Assembly: GCF_031884435.1 (NCBI RefSeq)
Contig: NZ_CP134779.1
Span: 868,001-932,000, forward strand
DNA from: Bosea sp. 685
GTDB taxonomy: Bacteria; Pseudomonadota; Alphaproteobacteria; Rhizobiales; Beijerinckiaceae
DNA: 64,000 bases
Direction: 5' to 3'
Numbering within the stretch: the first letter of the stretch is position 1; every line of letters begins with the position of its first letter. Below are positions 9,674-18,880 of this stretch, in pieces. The notes beneath the pieces are model-generated. The model did no database searches, was not told where the DNA came from, and saw only the letters and a program-made list of their open reading frames with translations. The translations under genes were made by a program, and so were the position numbers.

Positions 9674-11383
9674 TCACCCCGCCTTGCGTGCCTCGACGAA
9701 GGCCGCGTGCTCGCTCACCAATTCGCCGGCAAGCGCCTTGGCGATCAGCGCGCGGGTCTCGGGGATGCCGTAGATCGCCACAAAAGAGCCGAAGCGCGGG
9801 CCCTGATCCTCGCCGAACAGCACCTGGTAGATCGCCTTCCACCAGTCGCCGCTGACGCCGGGCCGCTCGGGCGTCGCGCCCTTGGCGGTGAGGTTCTGGT
9901 AGCGCGGAACCACACGGGCGACATCGAGCGCCGTGTCCTGGATCATTTCGGCGGTGGCGTCCGGCGGCAGGGCTGCGAGCGCGGCGTCGAGCGCGAGGAA
10001 GGCCGCGCGTTCGGTCTCGTCGGCGGCGCGATAGGTCTTCGCCGGCTTCACGAAATCGCGGAAATAGACGATCGCGTAGCCGACCAGCGCGTCGAGGCGC
10101 GGATGGGTGGCAGGCGAGATCGCAGGCGAATAGCGCTGCAGGAAGCCCCAGAGCACGCCCTTGTCCTCGGAATTCGCCACAGCGACGAGGTTCATCAGCA
10201 GGCCGAAGGTGATCTGCGCCCTGGTCGCGTTCTCGCCTTCGCCGGTGGCGATGATTTCCGGCTGTGGCAACTCGCCATTGTGGATGTGCCAGGCCGGGTT
10301 GCCGAGGCGGTTCTTCCAGTCCTGCCGCTCATAGCCGCCAAGGAACTGCAGATAGTCGTCGACCGCGCGCGGAATGACGTCGAAATGCAGCTTCTTGGCC
10401 TCGCGCGGACGCGAATACATGAACAGCGACAGGCTCTCGGGGCTGGCATAGGTCAGCCATTCGTCGATGGCCAGGCCATTGCCCTTCGACTTCGAGATCT
10501 TCTGGCCCTGCTCGTCGAGGAAGAGCTCGAAGACATAATGCTGCGGGGCCTTGCCGCCGAGGATCTCGCAGATGCGGTCGTAAATCGGTGCGTTGGCCTG
10601 GTGGTCCTTGCCGAACATTTCGAAATCGACGTCGAGCGCGGCCCAGCGGGCGCCGAAATCCGGCTTCCACTGAAACTTCACATGCCCGCCGGTGACAGGA
10701 ACCGTCTTGTCCTGGCCATCCTCGTCCGTGAAGGTGACGGTCCCGGCGTTTGCGTCGACTGCCTTGAGCGGGACGTAGAGCACACGGCCGCTGACAGGCG
10801 AAATCGGCAGAAAGGGGCTGTAGGTTGCCCGGCGCTCTTCGCCGAGGGTCGGCAGCATGACCTTCATGATGTCGTCATAGCGCGCCGCGGCGCGCAGCAG
10901 CACGGCGTCGAGCTTCCCGGACTTATAATAGTCGGTCGCGCTGGCGAACTCGTAGTCGAAGCCGAAGCTGTCGAGGAAGCGGCGCAGCATCGCGTTATTG
11001 TGGTGGGCGAAGCTCGGATAGTCGCCGCTGAACGGGTTCGGCACTGCGGTCAGGGGCATCTGAAGATAGGGCTTGAGCGCCTCCGGATCAGGCACATTCT
11101 CCGGAATCTTGCGCATGCCGTCCATGTCGTCGGAAAAGCACAGCAGCCGGGTGGGGATCGCGTCCTGCGTCAGCACGCGGAAGGCATGGCGCACCATCGA
11201 GGTGCGCGCGACCTCGCCGAAGGTGCCGATATGCGGCAGGCCCGACGGTCCGTAGCCGGTTTCGAACAGCACCTCTTTCTTGCCCGATTTCTCGATCCGC
11301 GCGACGAGCTTGCGTGCTTCCTCGAACGGCCAGGCGGCCGAACGCTGGGCGGCGTCAACAAGGGCGGGGTCGAAGGCGGGCAT
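9674..11383 (-). CDS. lysK: Lysine--tRNA ligase, class I
   Basis: A 569-residue lysyl-tRNA synthetase of the class I (archaeal/alphaproteobacterial) type, which charges tRNA-Lys with lysine using ATP in the cytoplasm. The HIGH-like element is [15 protein letters not shown] (about residues 46-60) and the KMSKS-like loop is [12 protein letters not shown] (about residues 293-304). The N-terminal Rossmann catalytic domain is followed by an alpha-helical anticodon-binding region. There is no sign of the class II fold. A purine-rich GGAGAGGA precedes the ATG. Length is normal for the family. Confidence 0.95.
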   Translation of the reverse strand: MPAFDPALVDAAQRSAAWPFEEARKLVARIEKSGKKEVLFETGYGPSGLPHIGTFGEVARTSMVRHAFRVLTQDAIPTRLLCFSDDMDGMRKIPENVPDPEALKPYLQMPLTAVPNPFSGDYPSFAHHNNAMLRRFLDSFGFDYEFASATDYYKSGKLDAVLLRAAARYDDIMKVMLPTLGEERRATYSPFLPISPVSGRVLYVPLKAVDANAGTVTFTDEDGQDKTVPVTGGHVKFQWKPDFGARWAALDVDFEMFGKDHQANAPIYDRICEILGGKAPQHYVFELFLDEQGQKISKSKGNGLAIDEWLTYASPESLSLFMYSRPREAKKLHFDVIPRAVDDYLQFLGGYERQDWKNRLGNPAWHIHNGELPQPEIIATGEGENATRAQITFGLLMNLVAVANSEDKGVLWGFLQRYSPAISPATHPRLDALVGYAIVYFRDFVKPAKTYRAADETERAAFLALDAALAALPPDATAEMIQDTALDVARVVPRYQNLTAKGATPERPGVSGDWWKAIYQVLFGEDQGPRFGSFVAIYGIPETRALIAKALAGELVSEHAAFVEARKAG

Positions 11384-11550
11384 GATCGGGGCGGTCCTCT
11401 CCAGGAATTTGAAAAATGAGCCTCGGGCTTTGGCAGATCGCCAAGGGGGGCGTCAATGCGTGTTGCTGGGACGAGGCATCCGCTGCGGCGGCTTGTCGAT
11501 GCCCTGCGCCAGTATAGGCTGACGCTTGCTTCGCCTGAAAGGATACCGCC

Positions 11551-12726
11551 TTGGATCGTGATCTCCTCGACAAACTGACCGCATGGCGGCGCCATCTGCA
11601 TGCCCATCCCGAGCTCGGCCGGTACGAGAAGGCGACGAGCGCCTTTGTGCAGGAAAAGCTGACCGAGCTCGGCGTGCCCTTCGTCACGGGTGTCGGGGGC
11701 TATGGTGTCGTGGCGACGCTGAGGCGAGGTACGTCCGATCGTTCGGTGGGGCTTCGCGCCGATATGGACGCGCTGCCGATCCAGGAGGCGAGCGATCTGC
11801 CTTACAAATCGCGCACTGCGAACGTCATGCATGCCTGTGGGCACGACGGACATACGGTCTCGCTGCTGGGCGCGGCTGCGCTCCTCGCCCGCGACGAGAG
11901 CTGGAGTGGCACGGTCCAGCTGGTCTTCCAGCCGGCGGAAGAAGGGGCGGGCGGCGCCCAGGCGATGGTCGCGGACGGCTTGTTCGAGCGTTTCCCGATG
12001 GAGCGAATCTTCGGGCTGCACAACTGGCCGGGGCTGGAAGCCGGCGCCGTTGCCGTGCACCATGGCCCGGTGATGTCGGAGCCCGGCCGTTTCCAGGTCA
12101 CACTCAAGGGCACGGCAGGCCATGCGGCGAAGCCCGACCTGACGCGCGATCCGATCATCGCGATGGGGCATCTTCTCGTCGCGCTGCAGACTATCGTGGC
12201 ACGCAATGTCGATCCGATGGATTCAGCGGTCGTCTCCGTCGGCCAGATCCATGGCGGGCTTGCGCCGAACCAGATCCCCACCAGCGTCTGGATCGACGGA
12301 ACCTACCGGACCTTCAAGCCCACTGTACGTGAGCGTGTGATGGCGCGCATCCGCGGCATCTCCGAGAACATCGCTGCCACCTTCGAGATGGAGGCCGTGG
12401 TCGAATTCTCGACCGGCGGTCTCGCTACCATCAATACGCCTCTGGAGGAAGAAATGGCGGCAAGCGCTGCCAAGTCCGCCGGGTTGACCTTGCGCCGCGA
12501 CATACCGGCGAGCACCACCGGCGAGGATTTCTCCTGGATGCTCAAGGAGCGGCCCGGCGCCTATGTCTGGGTCGGCAACGGCCCGGCCAGGGATGGCGGC
12601 GAATTGCACAATGATCGCTATGACTTCAACGACGCCATCCTGCCGGCGACGGCAGGATGGCTGGCGGCAGTAGCGCGCCAGGCGCTGGAGGGCGAGCTCT
12701 CCAACGCGCCGGTCAGTCGAATTTGA
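11551..12726 (+). CDS. M20 family amidohydrolase (hippurate hydrolase-like)
   Basis: A 391-residue M20D metallo-amidohydrolase with all expected metal-site motifs: MHACGHDGHTVSLLG (near residue 93), QPAEEGAGGAQAM, the dimerisation domain beginning GTAGHAAKPD, and the C-terminal TGEDFSWM. Members remove N-acyl groups from amino acids (hippurate, N-acetyl or indole-acetyl amino acids). The apparent start is TTG 11551 with GAAAGGA 8 nt upstream; no ATG gives a complete N-terminus. Its end overlaps the convergent downstream gene by 14 nt. The exact substrate is unknown. Confidence 0.9.
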   Translation: MDRDLLDKLTAWRRHLHAHPELGRYEKATSAFVQEKLTELGVPFVTGVGGYGVVATLRRGTSDRSVGLRADMDALPIQEASDLPYKSRTANVMHACGHDGHTVSLLGAAALLARDESWSGTVQLVFQPAEEGAGGAQAMVADGLFERFPMERIFGLHNWPGLEAGAVAVHHGPVMSEPGRFQVTLKGTAGHAAKPDLTRDPIIAMGHLLVALQTIVARNVDPMDSAVVSVGQIHGGLAPNQIPTSVWIDGTYRTFKPTVRERVMARIRGISENIAATFEMEAVVEFSTGGLATINTPLEEEMAASAAKSAGLTLRRDIPASTTGEDFSWMLKERPGAYVWVGNGPARDGGELHNDRYDFNDAILPATAGWLAAVARQALEGELSNAPVSRI

Positions 12727-13315
12727 CCAGATTGTGGATCGGTAGCGGGCCGCCGGGGAACTGGGCGAGGTGCGCGCCGAGCGCGAGCGGGCCGAGATCG
12801 ATGCCGAAGAAGCCGAGGCTGTCGATCAGGGCGGCGACCTCTGCCTTGGCCTTGGCGTCGTCGCCGGAATAGAACAGCACGCGCCGGCCGCCCTCGGCCT
12901 TGGGATCTGCTTCCAGCTGTTTCGCTATGAGATGGTTGAAGGCTTTGACCAACCGCGCGCCCGGGACGAGATCGGCGACGATCTCGCTGGAGAGGCGTCC
13001 GTTCAGCTCAGCCGGCTTGAACAACGGCGCCTCGATCGGGTTATTGGCGTCGATCACGATGCGGTTGTTCCAGTCCGGTAGGCCGGCGAGCGCGCCAGGC
13101 AGCTTCGACCAATTGACCGCGATGAGGACGATATCGGCCTGCGCGGCTTCCTCGCGCGTGCCGGCTTTGATGTTGGGCCCGAGTTCCGCGACGAGCCCTG
13201 CGAGAGAGGCCGGGCCGCGGCTGTTGGCGATGGTGGCCTTGAGGCCGTTCCGGGCGAGGGTCCTGGCGAAGGCCTGGCCGATATGGCCTGCGCCGATGAT
13301 GCCGATGGTGGTCAT
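12713..13315 (-). CDS. NADP oxidoreductase, F420-dependent type (Rossmann)
   Basis: A 200-residue single-domain protein with an N-terminal dinucleotide-binding motif GIIGAGHIGQAFARTLARNG and the family segments VLIAVNWSKLPGAL and RVLFYSGDDAKAKAEVAAL. This matches the coenzyme F420-dependent NADP oxidoreductase/NADPH-dependent reductase family; in bacteria without F420 the natural reaction is usually unknown. It is divergent from a LysR gene across a 126-bp gap with a strong palindrome, so LysR control is likely. Its 3' end overlaps the convergent amidohydrolase by 14 nt. Confidence 0.85.
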   Translation of the reverse strand: MTTIGIIGAGHIGQAFARTLARNGLKATIANSRGPASLAGLVAELGPNIKAGTREEAAQADIVLIAVNWSKLPGALAGLPDWNNRIVIDANNPIEAPLFKPAELNGRLSSEIVADLVPGARLVKAFNHLIAKQLEADPKAEGGRRVLFYSGDDAKAKAEVAALIDSLGFFGIDLGPLALGAHLAQFPGGPLPIHNLVKFD

Positions 13316-13392
13316 GGGAAAAGCTCCGTTCTGTTGGTGGAGCCGATATCGCCTGTTTCATTCTCCTGGATTAGCCGGGAATGGCTGGAATT

Positions 13393-13415
13393 ATTTTCAA
13401 GCATATGTTGAAAAT
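13393..13415 (+). promoter_or_regulatory. Candidate LysR operator in a divergent promoter
   Basis: A perfect inverted repeat has arms ATTTTCAA (13393-13400) and TTGAAAAT (13408-13415) and a 7-nt spacer. Its core TTCAA-N7-TTGAA fits the LysR T-N11-A box. It lies 27 nt before the LysR start and 78 nt before the divergent oxidoreductase start. Confidence 0.65.
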
Positions 13416-13441
13416 TGGCGCCAGATGGTGAAAAAGACCAG

Positions 13442-14371
13442 ATGGAGACGCTCGCCAATCTCGAATCCTTCGTCCGCAGCGCGGAGACGCTGAGCTTCTC
13501 GGAGGCTGCGCGGCGATTGTCGCTGACGCCGGCTGCGGTGAGCCGCAATGTCGCGATGCTGGAGCGTAATCTCGGTGTCAGGCTGTTCCAGCGCTCGACG
13601 CGCAAGCTGACGCTGACCGAGGCCGGCGAGAGCTTCCTGCTGGGGATCGGCGACAATCTCGAGGCGCTCCAGGCGGCGATCTCCGGCGTGGTGCAGGCAG
13701 GCGGGGAGCCGGCGGGCGTGCTCAAGGTCAGCCTCAGCCCAACCTTCGGGATAGACCATATCCTGCCGCTGCTGCCGGCTTTCCTGGCGCGTTATCCCCG
13801 CATCCGGCTGGACTGGCGTTTCGAGAACCGGCCGGTCGATCTGATCGCGGAAGGATTTGATGCGGCGATCGGCGCTGCGTTCGCGTTGTCTCCCGGCGTG
13901 GTCGCGCGGGCGCTGGCTCCGGCCCATATCATCGCGGTGGCGTCACCTGCCTATCTCGCTGGGCGGGCCTGGCCCACGGACCCCTCCGATCTCGCCGGGC
14001 TGGACGGGATCGTGATGCGCTCGGCTCGCACGGGCCGCCCGCGGCACTGGACGATGCGCAACGCAGCCGGGGTCGAGATGGCGACCGCGCAGCCGGAGAC
14101 GATCGTGCTGAACGATCCCACCGCGATGTGCCGCGCGGCGCAGTTCGGCCTCGGCGTAACATTGGTCGCGGTGCCGGATGTGCTGGCGGCCCTGGAGAGT
14201 GGCGCGCTGGTCCGGCTCGTGCCGCACTGGTATGCCGATGCCGGTTCGATCTCGCTCTACTATGCCAGTCGCACGCTGCTGCCGGCGAAGACCCGCGCCT
14301 TCGTCGATTTCGTCACCGAGGCGTTCAGGCGCGAGCGGCTGGCGGAGCGGTTCGCGGGGAGCTTGGGGTAG
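13442..14371 (+). CDS. LysR family transcriptional regulator
   Basis: A 309-residue LysR regulator. The N-terminal winged helix-turn-helix covers METLANLESFVRSAETLSF through RNVAMLERNLGVRLFQRSTR, followed by the linker helix and a periplasmic-binding-protein-like effector domain from about residue 90 (GVLKVSLSPTFGIDHILPLL). The frame is open upstream from a TTG at 13415, but ATG 13442 gives the usual family N-terminus. It probably controls itself and the divergent oxidoreductase through the palindrome at 13393-13415. The effector is unknown. Confidence 0.92.
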   Translation: METLANLESFVRSAETLSFSEAARRLSLTPAAVSRNVAMLERNLGVRLFQRSTRKLTLTEAGESFLLGIGDNLEALQAAISGVVQAGGEPAGVLKVSLSPTFGIDHILPLLPAFLARYPRIRLDWRFENRPVDLIAEGFDAAIGAAFALSPGVVARALAPAHIIAVASPAYLAGRAWPTDPSDLAGLDGIVMRSARTGRPRHWTMRNAAGVEMATAQPETIVLNDPTAMCRAAQFGLGVTLVAVPDVLAALESGALVRLVPHWYADAGSISLYYASRTLLPAKTRAFVDFVTEAFRRERLAERFAGSLG

Positions 14372-14377
14372 AGCCTT

Positions 14378-15211
14378 TCAAAACGGGCTCACCGGGAAGA
14401 ACCGGAGATAGAGCCTTGCATAGGTGCCGTCGTCCCAGAGCGATTGCAGCGCGTAGTCGAGGCCGCGTTTCAGGGCGAGGTCGTCCTTGCGGGTGAGGAA
14501 GCCGACGCCCTCGCCGAAATAGCGGCTTTCCAGAAAAGGGCTGCCGGTGAAGGCGAGCTCGCTGCCGCCAGTCCCGGCCAGCAACAGCGAGAGTGCGACG
14601 CCGTCGGCGAAGACGAACTCGGCGTCGCCGTTGCGCAGCGCTGCGATCGCGCCCGCAAGCGTCCCGGTTTCGCGGCGCTGCACGAAGGGCAGGAGCCGCT
14701 CGAGGAAGGCTTGATGCGCGGTGCCGCCGACGACTGCGACGCGCTTGCCCTGAAGCGTGCGCGGATCGAGATCGGCCCGGGCGTTGCCGCGCGTGGTGAC
14801 GAGGCGGGCGGTGCTGCGGAAATAGAGATGGCTGGCGGCGAAGCGGCTGCGCAGCTGCGGGGTGAGGTTGAGTGCCGCCGCCAGCACGTCGCCGCGTCCC
14901 TCAGTCAGTGAATCGAGCAGGGTGTCGAAGCGGCGTGCCTGCACCGTGCAGGTCCAGCCGAGCTTTTCGCAGGCGGCGCGTGCGAGTTCGACCGAGAAGC
15001 CAGTCAGCGTGCCATCGGCCGCGGAAAAATGCAGCGGCGGATAGTCGTCGTCGGTGAGGAAGCGGACGATGCGGGGCGGGCCGGGCTCGGGCCGGTCGAG
15101 CCTGATGCGCTGATCCCAGAAATTGGGCACGACGACGCGCGACTGTGCCACCGCCTGGCCTGCGGCCAGTGTCGAGACGGCAAGAGCGAGGAGTGCGAAC
15201 AGGCGCATCAT
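14378..15211 (-). CDS. Extracellular solute-binding protein, family 3
   Basis: A 277-residue periplasmic binding protein of the SBP_bac_3 type. A signal peptide (MMRLFALLALAVSTLAAGQAVAQ, cleavage after AQ, near 15140) precedes the ligand-binding domain, which begins IVRFLTDDDYPPLHFSAADG and contains GFSVELARAACEKLGW, typical of amino-acid or opine binders. The frame is open further upstream to 15301 but lacks a signal peptide there; ATG 15211 or 15208 is the likely start. No permease or ATPase lies beside it, so it is an orphan or serves a sensor or a transporter encoded elsewhere. Confidence 0.85.
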   Translation of the reverse strand: MMRLFALLALAVSTLAAGQAVAQSRVVVPNFWDQRIRLDRPEPGPPRIVRFLTDDDYPPLHFSAADGTLTGFSVELARAACEKLGWTCTVQARRFDTLLDSLTEGRGDVLAAALNLTPQLRSRFAASHLYFRSTARLVTTRGNARADLDPRTLQGKRVAVVGGTAHQAFLERLLPFVQRRETGTLAGAIAALRNGDAEFVFADGVALSLLLAGTGGSELAFTGSPFLESRYFGEGVGFLTRKDDLALKRGLDYALQSLWDDGTYARLYLRFFPVSPF

Positions 15212-15286
15212 CGCCACATCTGGCGCGAGCTTGGCGGCGCGAGCAAGGGGCCTGTGATCGCCTACTACATTCTGACCCAACCGCGC

Positions 15287-15391
15287 CGTCATTCCGGACA
15301 AGCCGCGCGAGCGGCGCAGATCCGGAAACCATCGTAGAGTTCAGCGCCCTCCGATGGATTCCAGGACGACCTTCGGTCGCCCGGAATGACG
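15287..15391 (+). repeat. Palindromic intergenic repeat (CGTCATTCCGG type), copy 3
   Basis: Outer arms CGTCATTCCGGA and CCGGAATGACG enclose a variable centre. It fills most of the 203-nt gap between the solute-binding protein gene and the uxuB-like gene; nothing else is seen in that gap. Confidence 0.8.
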
Positions 15392-15414
15392 GTGGGGTTC
15401 CTCCAGCGAACTGG

Positions 15415-16887
15415 TTATGAAGCGAGTGCCGCCGCTGTCGCCCTGGCGCCATGCTCGAACAGTTTCGCGAGCTGAGCCTCGACCGCTTGGGTGAAAGCGG
15501 CTTCGCGTGGCAGGTCCGTGCCGAAGATGCTCTCGATCCCGAGCAGCGCCGAACTGAGTGCCTTCGCGTCGCGGCCGGCCGAAGCGGCGCGCTTGGCGAA
15601 TTCGGCGGAGAGCGGGTCACGCACGTCGATCGCGCCGCCCTTTTCGTCGCTGCCCGTGACGTAGCGCATCCAGGCTGCGACGCCCAGTGCGAGATGGTCG
15701 ATCGGCGCTCCGGCCTTCAACCGGTCGCGGATCGTGCCGAGCAGGCGTTGCGGCAGCTTCTGGGAGCCGTCCATGGCGATCTGCCAGGTGCGGTGGCGGA
15801 TCGCCGGATTCTGGAAGCGGGCGAGCAGGGCCGAGGCGTAATCGGCGAGCACGACGCCTTGCGGCGCGGGCACGGTCGGGGTGACCTCGCTCCAGAGACC
15901 TTGCAGGAAGCGGGCGAGGACTGCATCGCCGCTGGCCTGCGCCACCGTCTCATGCCCGGCGAGATAGCCGAGATAGGCCAGGCTCGAATGCGCGCCGTTG
16001 AGCATGCGCAGTTTCATGAACTCGAAGGGCGCGACCTCTGAGACGAGCTGCGCGCCGACCTCGCCCCAGGCCGGGCGGCCGATAGTGAAGACATCTTCGA
16101 TCGCCCATTGCCGGAAGGGCTCGCCGATGACGGGGGCGGCGTCGTGCAATCCGAGCAGGCTCTCGACCTCGGCGATGTCGGTGTCCGTCGTCGCGGGCAC
16201 GATGCGGTCGACCATCGTCGAGGGGAAGGCACTGTGGGCCTCGATCCATTGGGCGAGCGTGTCGTCGCGCAAGGCGGCGAAGTCACGAATGAGGCCACGC
16301 AGCACCTTGCCGTTATGGGGAAGGTTGTCGCAGCTCATCGCGGTGAAGGGTGCAAGGCCTTCCGCCTTGCGGATCGCAAGCGCGGCGGTGATCAGGCCGA
16401 TGGCCGAGCGCGGCGCTTGGGGGTTTTCGAGATCATGCAGGATGTCGGGATGGTCTTCCCGGAGCCGGCCGGTCGCGGGATCGTGGCAATAGCCCTTCTC
16501 GGTGATCGTCAGCGAGACGATGCGCGTCTCGGCCGCGGCCATGCGGGAGATAAGGGTGGCAGGATTCTCGGGCGCGACGAGCACGTCGAGGACGGAGCCG
16601 ATGACGCGCAGCTCCGGACCGGCCGGCGCGCGCTTCAGGAAGGTGTAGAGCCCGTCCTGCGGTTTCAGCCGGTCGCGCTGGTCGGGCCGCTGCAGGCTCG
16701 CTCCGATGATGCCCCAGGCACCGAAATCCCGCTCAAGCGCGTCTTCGGTATAGTCGGCGAGATGGGCGCGGGCGAAAGCGCCAAGGCCGAGATGGACGAT
16801 GCCGGGCTTGAGTTGCGAGCGCTCATATGCCGGGCGGCGAATGCTCGCGGACAGGCCGGCGAGGCTTGTGGTCTTCAGTCTCGTCAA
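15415..16887 (-). CDS. uxuB: Mannitol dehydrogenase family protein, probable fructuronate reductase
   Basis: A 490-residue polyol-specific long-chain dehydrogenase. The N-terminal NAD region has IVHLGLGAFARAHLADYTED, the middle ITEKGYCHDPATGRL, and the catalytic motif K-x4-N-x2-H is visible in KLRMLNGAHSSLAYLGY. The family includes mannitol 2-dehydrogenase, tagaturonate reductase and D-mannonate oxidoreductase (UxuB). Its ATG overlaps the stop of the TRAP permease gene dctM, and it lies downstream of uxaC, so reduction of fructuronate to mannonate is the best reading. No mannonate dehydratase (uxuA) is present in the window. Confidence 0.8.
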   Translation of the reverse strand: MTRLKTTSLAGLSASIRRPAYERSQLKPGIVHLGLGAFARAHLADYTEDALERDFGAWGIIGASLQRPDQRDRLKPQDGLYTFLKRAPAGPELRVIGSVLDVLVAPENPATLISRMAAAETRIVSLTITEKGYCHDPATGRLREDHPDILHDLENPQAPRSAIGLITAALAIRKAEGLAPFTAMSCDNLPHNGKVLRGLIRDFAALRDDTLAQWIEAHSAFPSTMVDRIVPATTDTDIAEVESLLGLHDAAPVIGEPFRQWAIEDVFTIGRPAWGEVGAQLVSEVAPFEFMKLRMLNGAHSSLAYLGYLAGHETVAQASGDAVLARFLQGLWSEVTPTVPAPQGVVLADYASALLARFQNPAIRHRTWQIAMDGSQKLPQRLLGTIRDRLKAGAPIDHLALGVAAWMRYVTGSDEKGGAIDVRDPLSAEFAKRAASAGRDAKALSSALLGIESIFGTDLPREAAFTQAVEAQLAKLFEHGARATAAALAS

Positions 16888-18164
16888 CGGAATACACTCG
16901 GCAGCCAGAGGGACACGCTGGGCACATAAGTGACCAGCATCAGCACGGCAATGCTTGCGCCGTAGAAGGGCCAGATCGTTTTCATCGACTGCCCGATCGA
17001 GATGCGCCCGATGGCGCAGGCGACGAACTGCACCGAGCCGACAGGCGGGGTGTTCAGGCCGATGCCGGCATTGAGGATCAGGATCACGCCGAAATGAACG
17101 GGGTCGACACCGAAGGCCTTGACCACCGGCAGGAAGATGGGCGTGCAGATGATGATCATCGGCGCCATGTCCATGAAGGTGCCGAGCACCAGCAGGATGA
17201 GGTTGATCATCAGCAGGACGACGATGGGATTATCGGAGACCGCCTTCATCGCGCCGATCGTCGCCTGCGGCACCTGCAGGAAGGCCATCAGCCAGCCGAA
17301 GGAGCCGGCGGTGCCGATTACGAGCAGCACCATTGCGGTGGTACGCACGGCGCCCAGCGTCGCCTCGACGAAGCCGTTCCATGAGAGTTGCCGGTAGACC
17401 AACACGGTGACGAGGAGGGCGTAGACCACGGCCACGCAAGAGGACTCCGTCGCGGTGAAGACGCCCGAGCGCACGCCGCCGAAGATGATGCCGATCAGCA
17501 GGATGCCGGGCAGCGCCAGCACGACATAGCGGCCGACCGCCCTGAAGCCTGGAAAGGCCTCGGCGGGATAGCCGCGCCGGACCGCCACCGCCCAGGCCGT
17601 CACCATCAGCGCCAGGCACAGCATCAGGCCCGGAATGACGCCGGCGGTGAAAAGGTCGGCGATCGAGAGATTGCCGCCTGCCGAGAGCGCGTAGATGATC
17701 ATGTTGTGCGAGGGCGGGATCAGAAGCGCAATGATTGCGGCGTTGGCCGTGACGTTCACCGCATAGTCGGCGTCATAGCCGCGCTTGACCATTTGCGGGA
17801 TCATCAGCCCGCCGATGGCGGAGGCATCAGCCACCGCCGAGCCCGAAATGCCCCCGAAAAGCGTGCAGGTGACGACGTTGACCTGGCCGAGGCCGCCGCG
17901 CAGATGACCGACCATGCTGGAGGCCATCTGGACGAGCTTCTCGGCGATGCCGCCGCGGATCATCAGATCGCCCGCGAAGATGAAGAACGGGATCGCCATC
18001 ATGGCGAAGGCACCCATCCCCGAGCTCATCTGCTGGAACACCACCACCGGCGGCAGGCCCATATAGACGACGGTGGCGAGCGAGGCGATGCCGAGACTGA
18101 AGGCAACCGGCGTGCCGACGAGGAGGAAGAGGCTGAAGACGCCGAACAGGATCCAGAGTTCCAC
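16884..18164 (-). CDS. dctM: TRAP transporter large permease (DctM)
   Basis: A 426-residue integral membrane protein of the TRAP DctM family with about a dozen hydrophobic segments, beginning MELWILFGVFSLFLLVGTPV. Family segments include GQVNVVTCTLFGGISGSAVAD and LNAGIGLNTPPVGSVQF. It forms the ion-coupled translocation pore for the substrate delivered by the DctP protein encoded upstream. It follows dctQ by 3 nt and overlaps the uxuB-like gene by 4 nt. Co-transcription with uronate genes points to a hexuronate substrate. Confidence 0.93.
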   Translation of the reverse strand: MELWILFGVFSLFLLVGTPVAFSLGIASLATVVYMGLPPVVVFQQMSSGMGAFAMMAIPFFIFAGDLMIRGGIAEKLVQMASSMVGHLRGGLGQVNVVTCTLFGGISGSAVADASAIGGLMIPQMVKRGYDADYAVNVTANAAIIALLIPPSHNMIIYALSAGGNLSIADLFTAGVIPGLMLCLALMVTAWAVAVRRGYPAEAFPGFRAVGRYVVLALPGILLIGIIFGGVRSGVFTATESSCVAVVYALLVTVLVYRQLSWNGFVEATLGAVRTTAMVLLVIGTAGSFGWLMAFLQVPQATIGAMKAVSDNPIVVLLMINLILLVLGTFMDMAPMIIICTPIFLPVVKAFGVDPVHFGVILILNAGIGLNTPPVGSVQFVACAIGRISIGQSMKTIWPFYGASIAVLMLVTYVPSVSLWLPSVFR

Positions 18165-18167
18165 GGG

Positions 18168-18698
18168 TCACTCCTGCGCGGCGGCGAAATGGGAAAAGCC
18201 GATCGAAGCGCGACGCTCGCCGGTCAGGAACAGCATCAGTTTCTCAAAGGAGAAGAGCGCGATCAGCGCCCCGCCGGCCGCGATCGGGACATAGTCCCAG
18301 CCGCGCGAGATGCCGATGATCGGCATGCGGTCGCTCCAGGTGCCGGCGGCGAGCTGCCAGCCATAGCCGAGCATGGCCAGCCCGAAGAGCAGCACGGTGA
18401 CCTCGGTCAGGATGACCAGCGCCTTGCGCAACAGCGGCGGCGACATGGCGAGGCCGACCTCAAAACCGAGATGGTCGCTCTCGCGCACGCCGACGGCCGA
18501 GCCGAGCAGGATGAACCAGGCCATCAGGAACAGAGAGCCAGCCTCGACCCAGATCGGCGTGTCGTTCAGCACGTACCGGCCGAAGACGCCCCAGGCGACC
18601 ATGACGGTCATCAGGACGAGCCCGACGCCAGCGATCAGGAGGGCTGCGATGCAGACCTTGGCTCCCAGGCGTGTCAGGATTTGTGTGAAGGCGTGCAT
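18168..18698 (-). CDS. dctQ: TRAP transporter small permease (DctQ)
   Basis: A 176-residue membrane protein with four hydrophobic segments (CIAALLIAGVGLVLMTVMVA, SLFLMAWFILLGSAVGV, VILTEVTVLLFGLAMLGYG and a C-terminal YVPIAAGGALIALFSFEKL), the normal DctQ layout. The frame is open up to 18749, inside a palindromic repeat; ATG 18698 has GGAG at 18704-18707 with 5-nt spacing and is the chosen start. It associates with DctM in the inner membrane. It is separated from dctP by the repeat at 18744-18847. Confidence 0.9.
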   Translation of the reverse strand: MHAFTQILTRLGAKVCIAALLIAGVGLVLMTVMVAWGVFGRYVLNDTPIWVEAGSLFLMAWFILLGSAVGVRESDHLGFEVGLAMSPPLLRKALVILTEVTVLLFGLAMLGYGWQLAAGTWSDRMPIIGISRGWDYVPIAAGGALIALFSFEKLMLFLTGERRASIGFSHFAAAQE

Positions 18699-18743
18699 GA
18701 GGGCTCCGGGGCGCGCGGGCTCGGCTGGTGCAGCGTGCTCCAG

Positions 18744-18847
18744 CGTCATCCCGGACGACTGCAGGGAGACCCGGGATCCATCGAAGGGCTCAAGAGCTCT
18801 ATGATGGATCCCGGCTCTGCTCTGCGCTTCGCTTGGCCGGGATGACG
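18744..18847 (+). repeat. Palindromic intergenic repeat (CGTCATCCCGG type), copy 4
   Basis: Outer arms CGTCATCCCGG and CCGGGATGACG enclose inner arms GGGATCCATC and GATGGATCCC. It lies between dctP and dctQ, that is, after the abundant binding-protein cistron, where it could stabilise the upstream message or limit read-through. Confidence 0.85.
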
Positions 18848-18880
18848 GCGGAGGTCGTCATCAAGGAGTGCGGCGAAAGC

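Noticed and set aside
9671..11419. A long open frame on the + strand antisense to lysK
   Set aside because: High GC at third positions keeps antisense frames open. The translation has no family motifs, while the minus strand encodes a complete class I LysRS.
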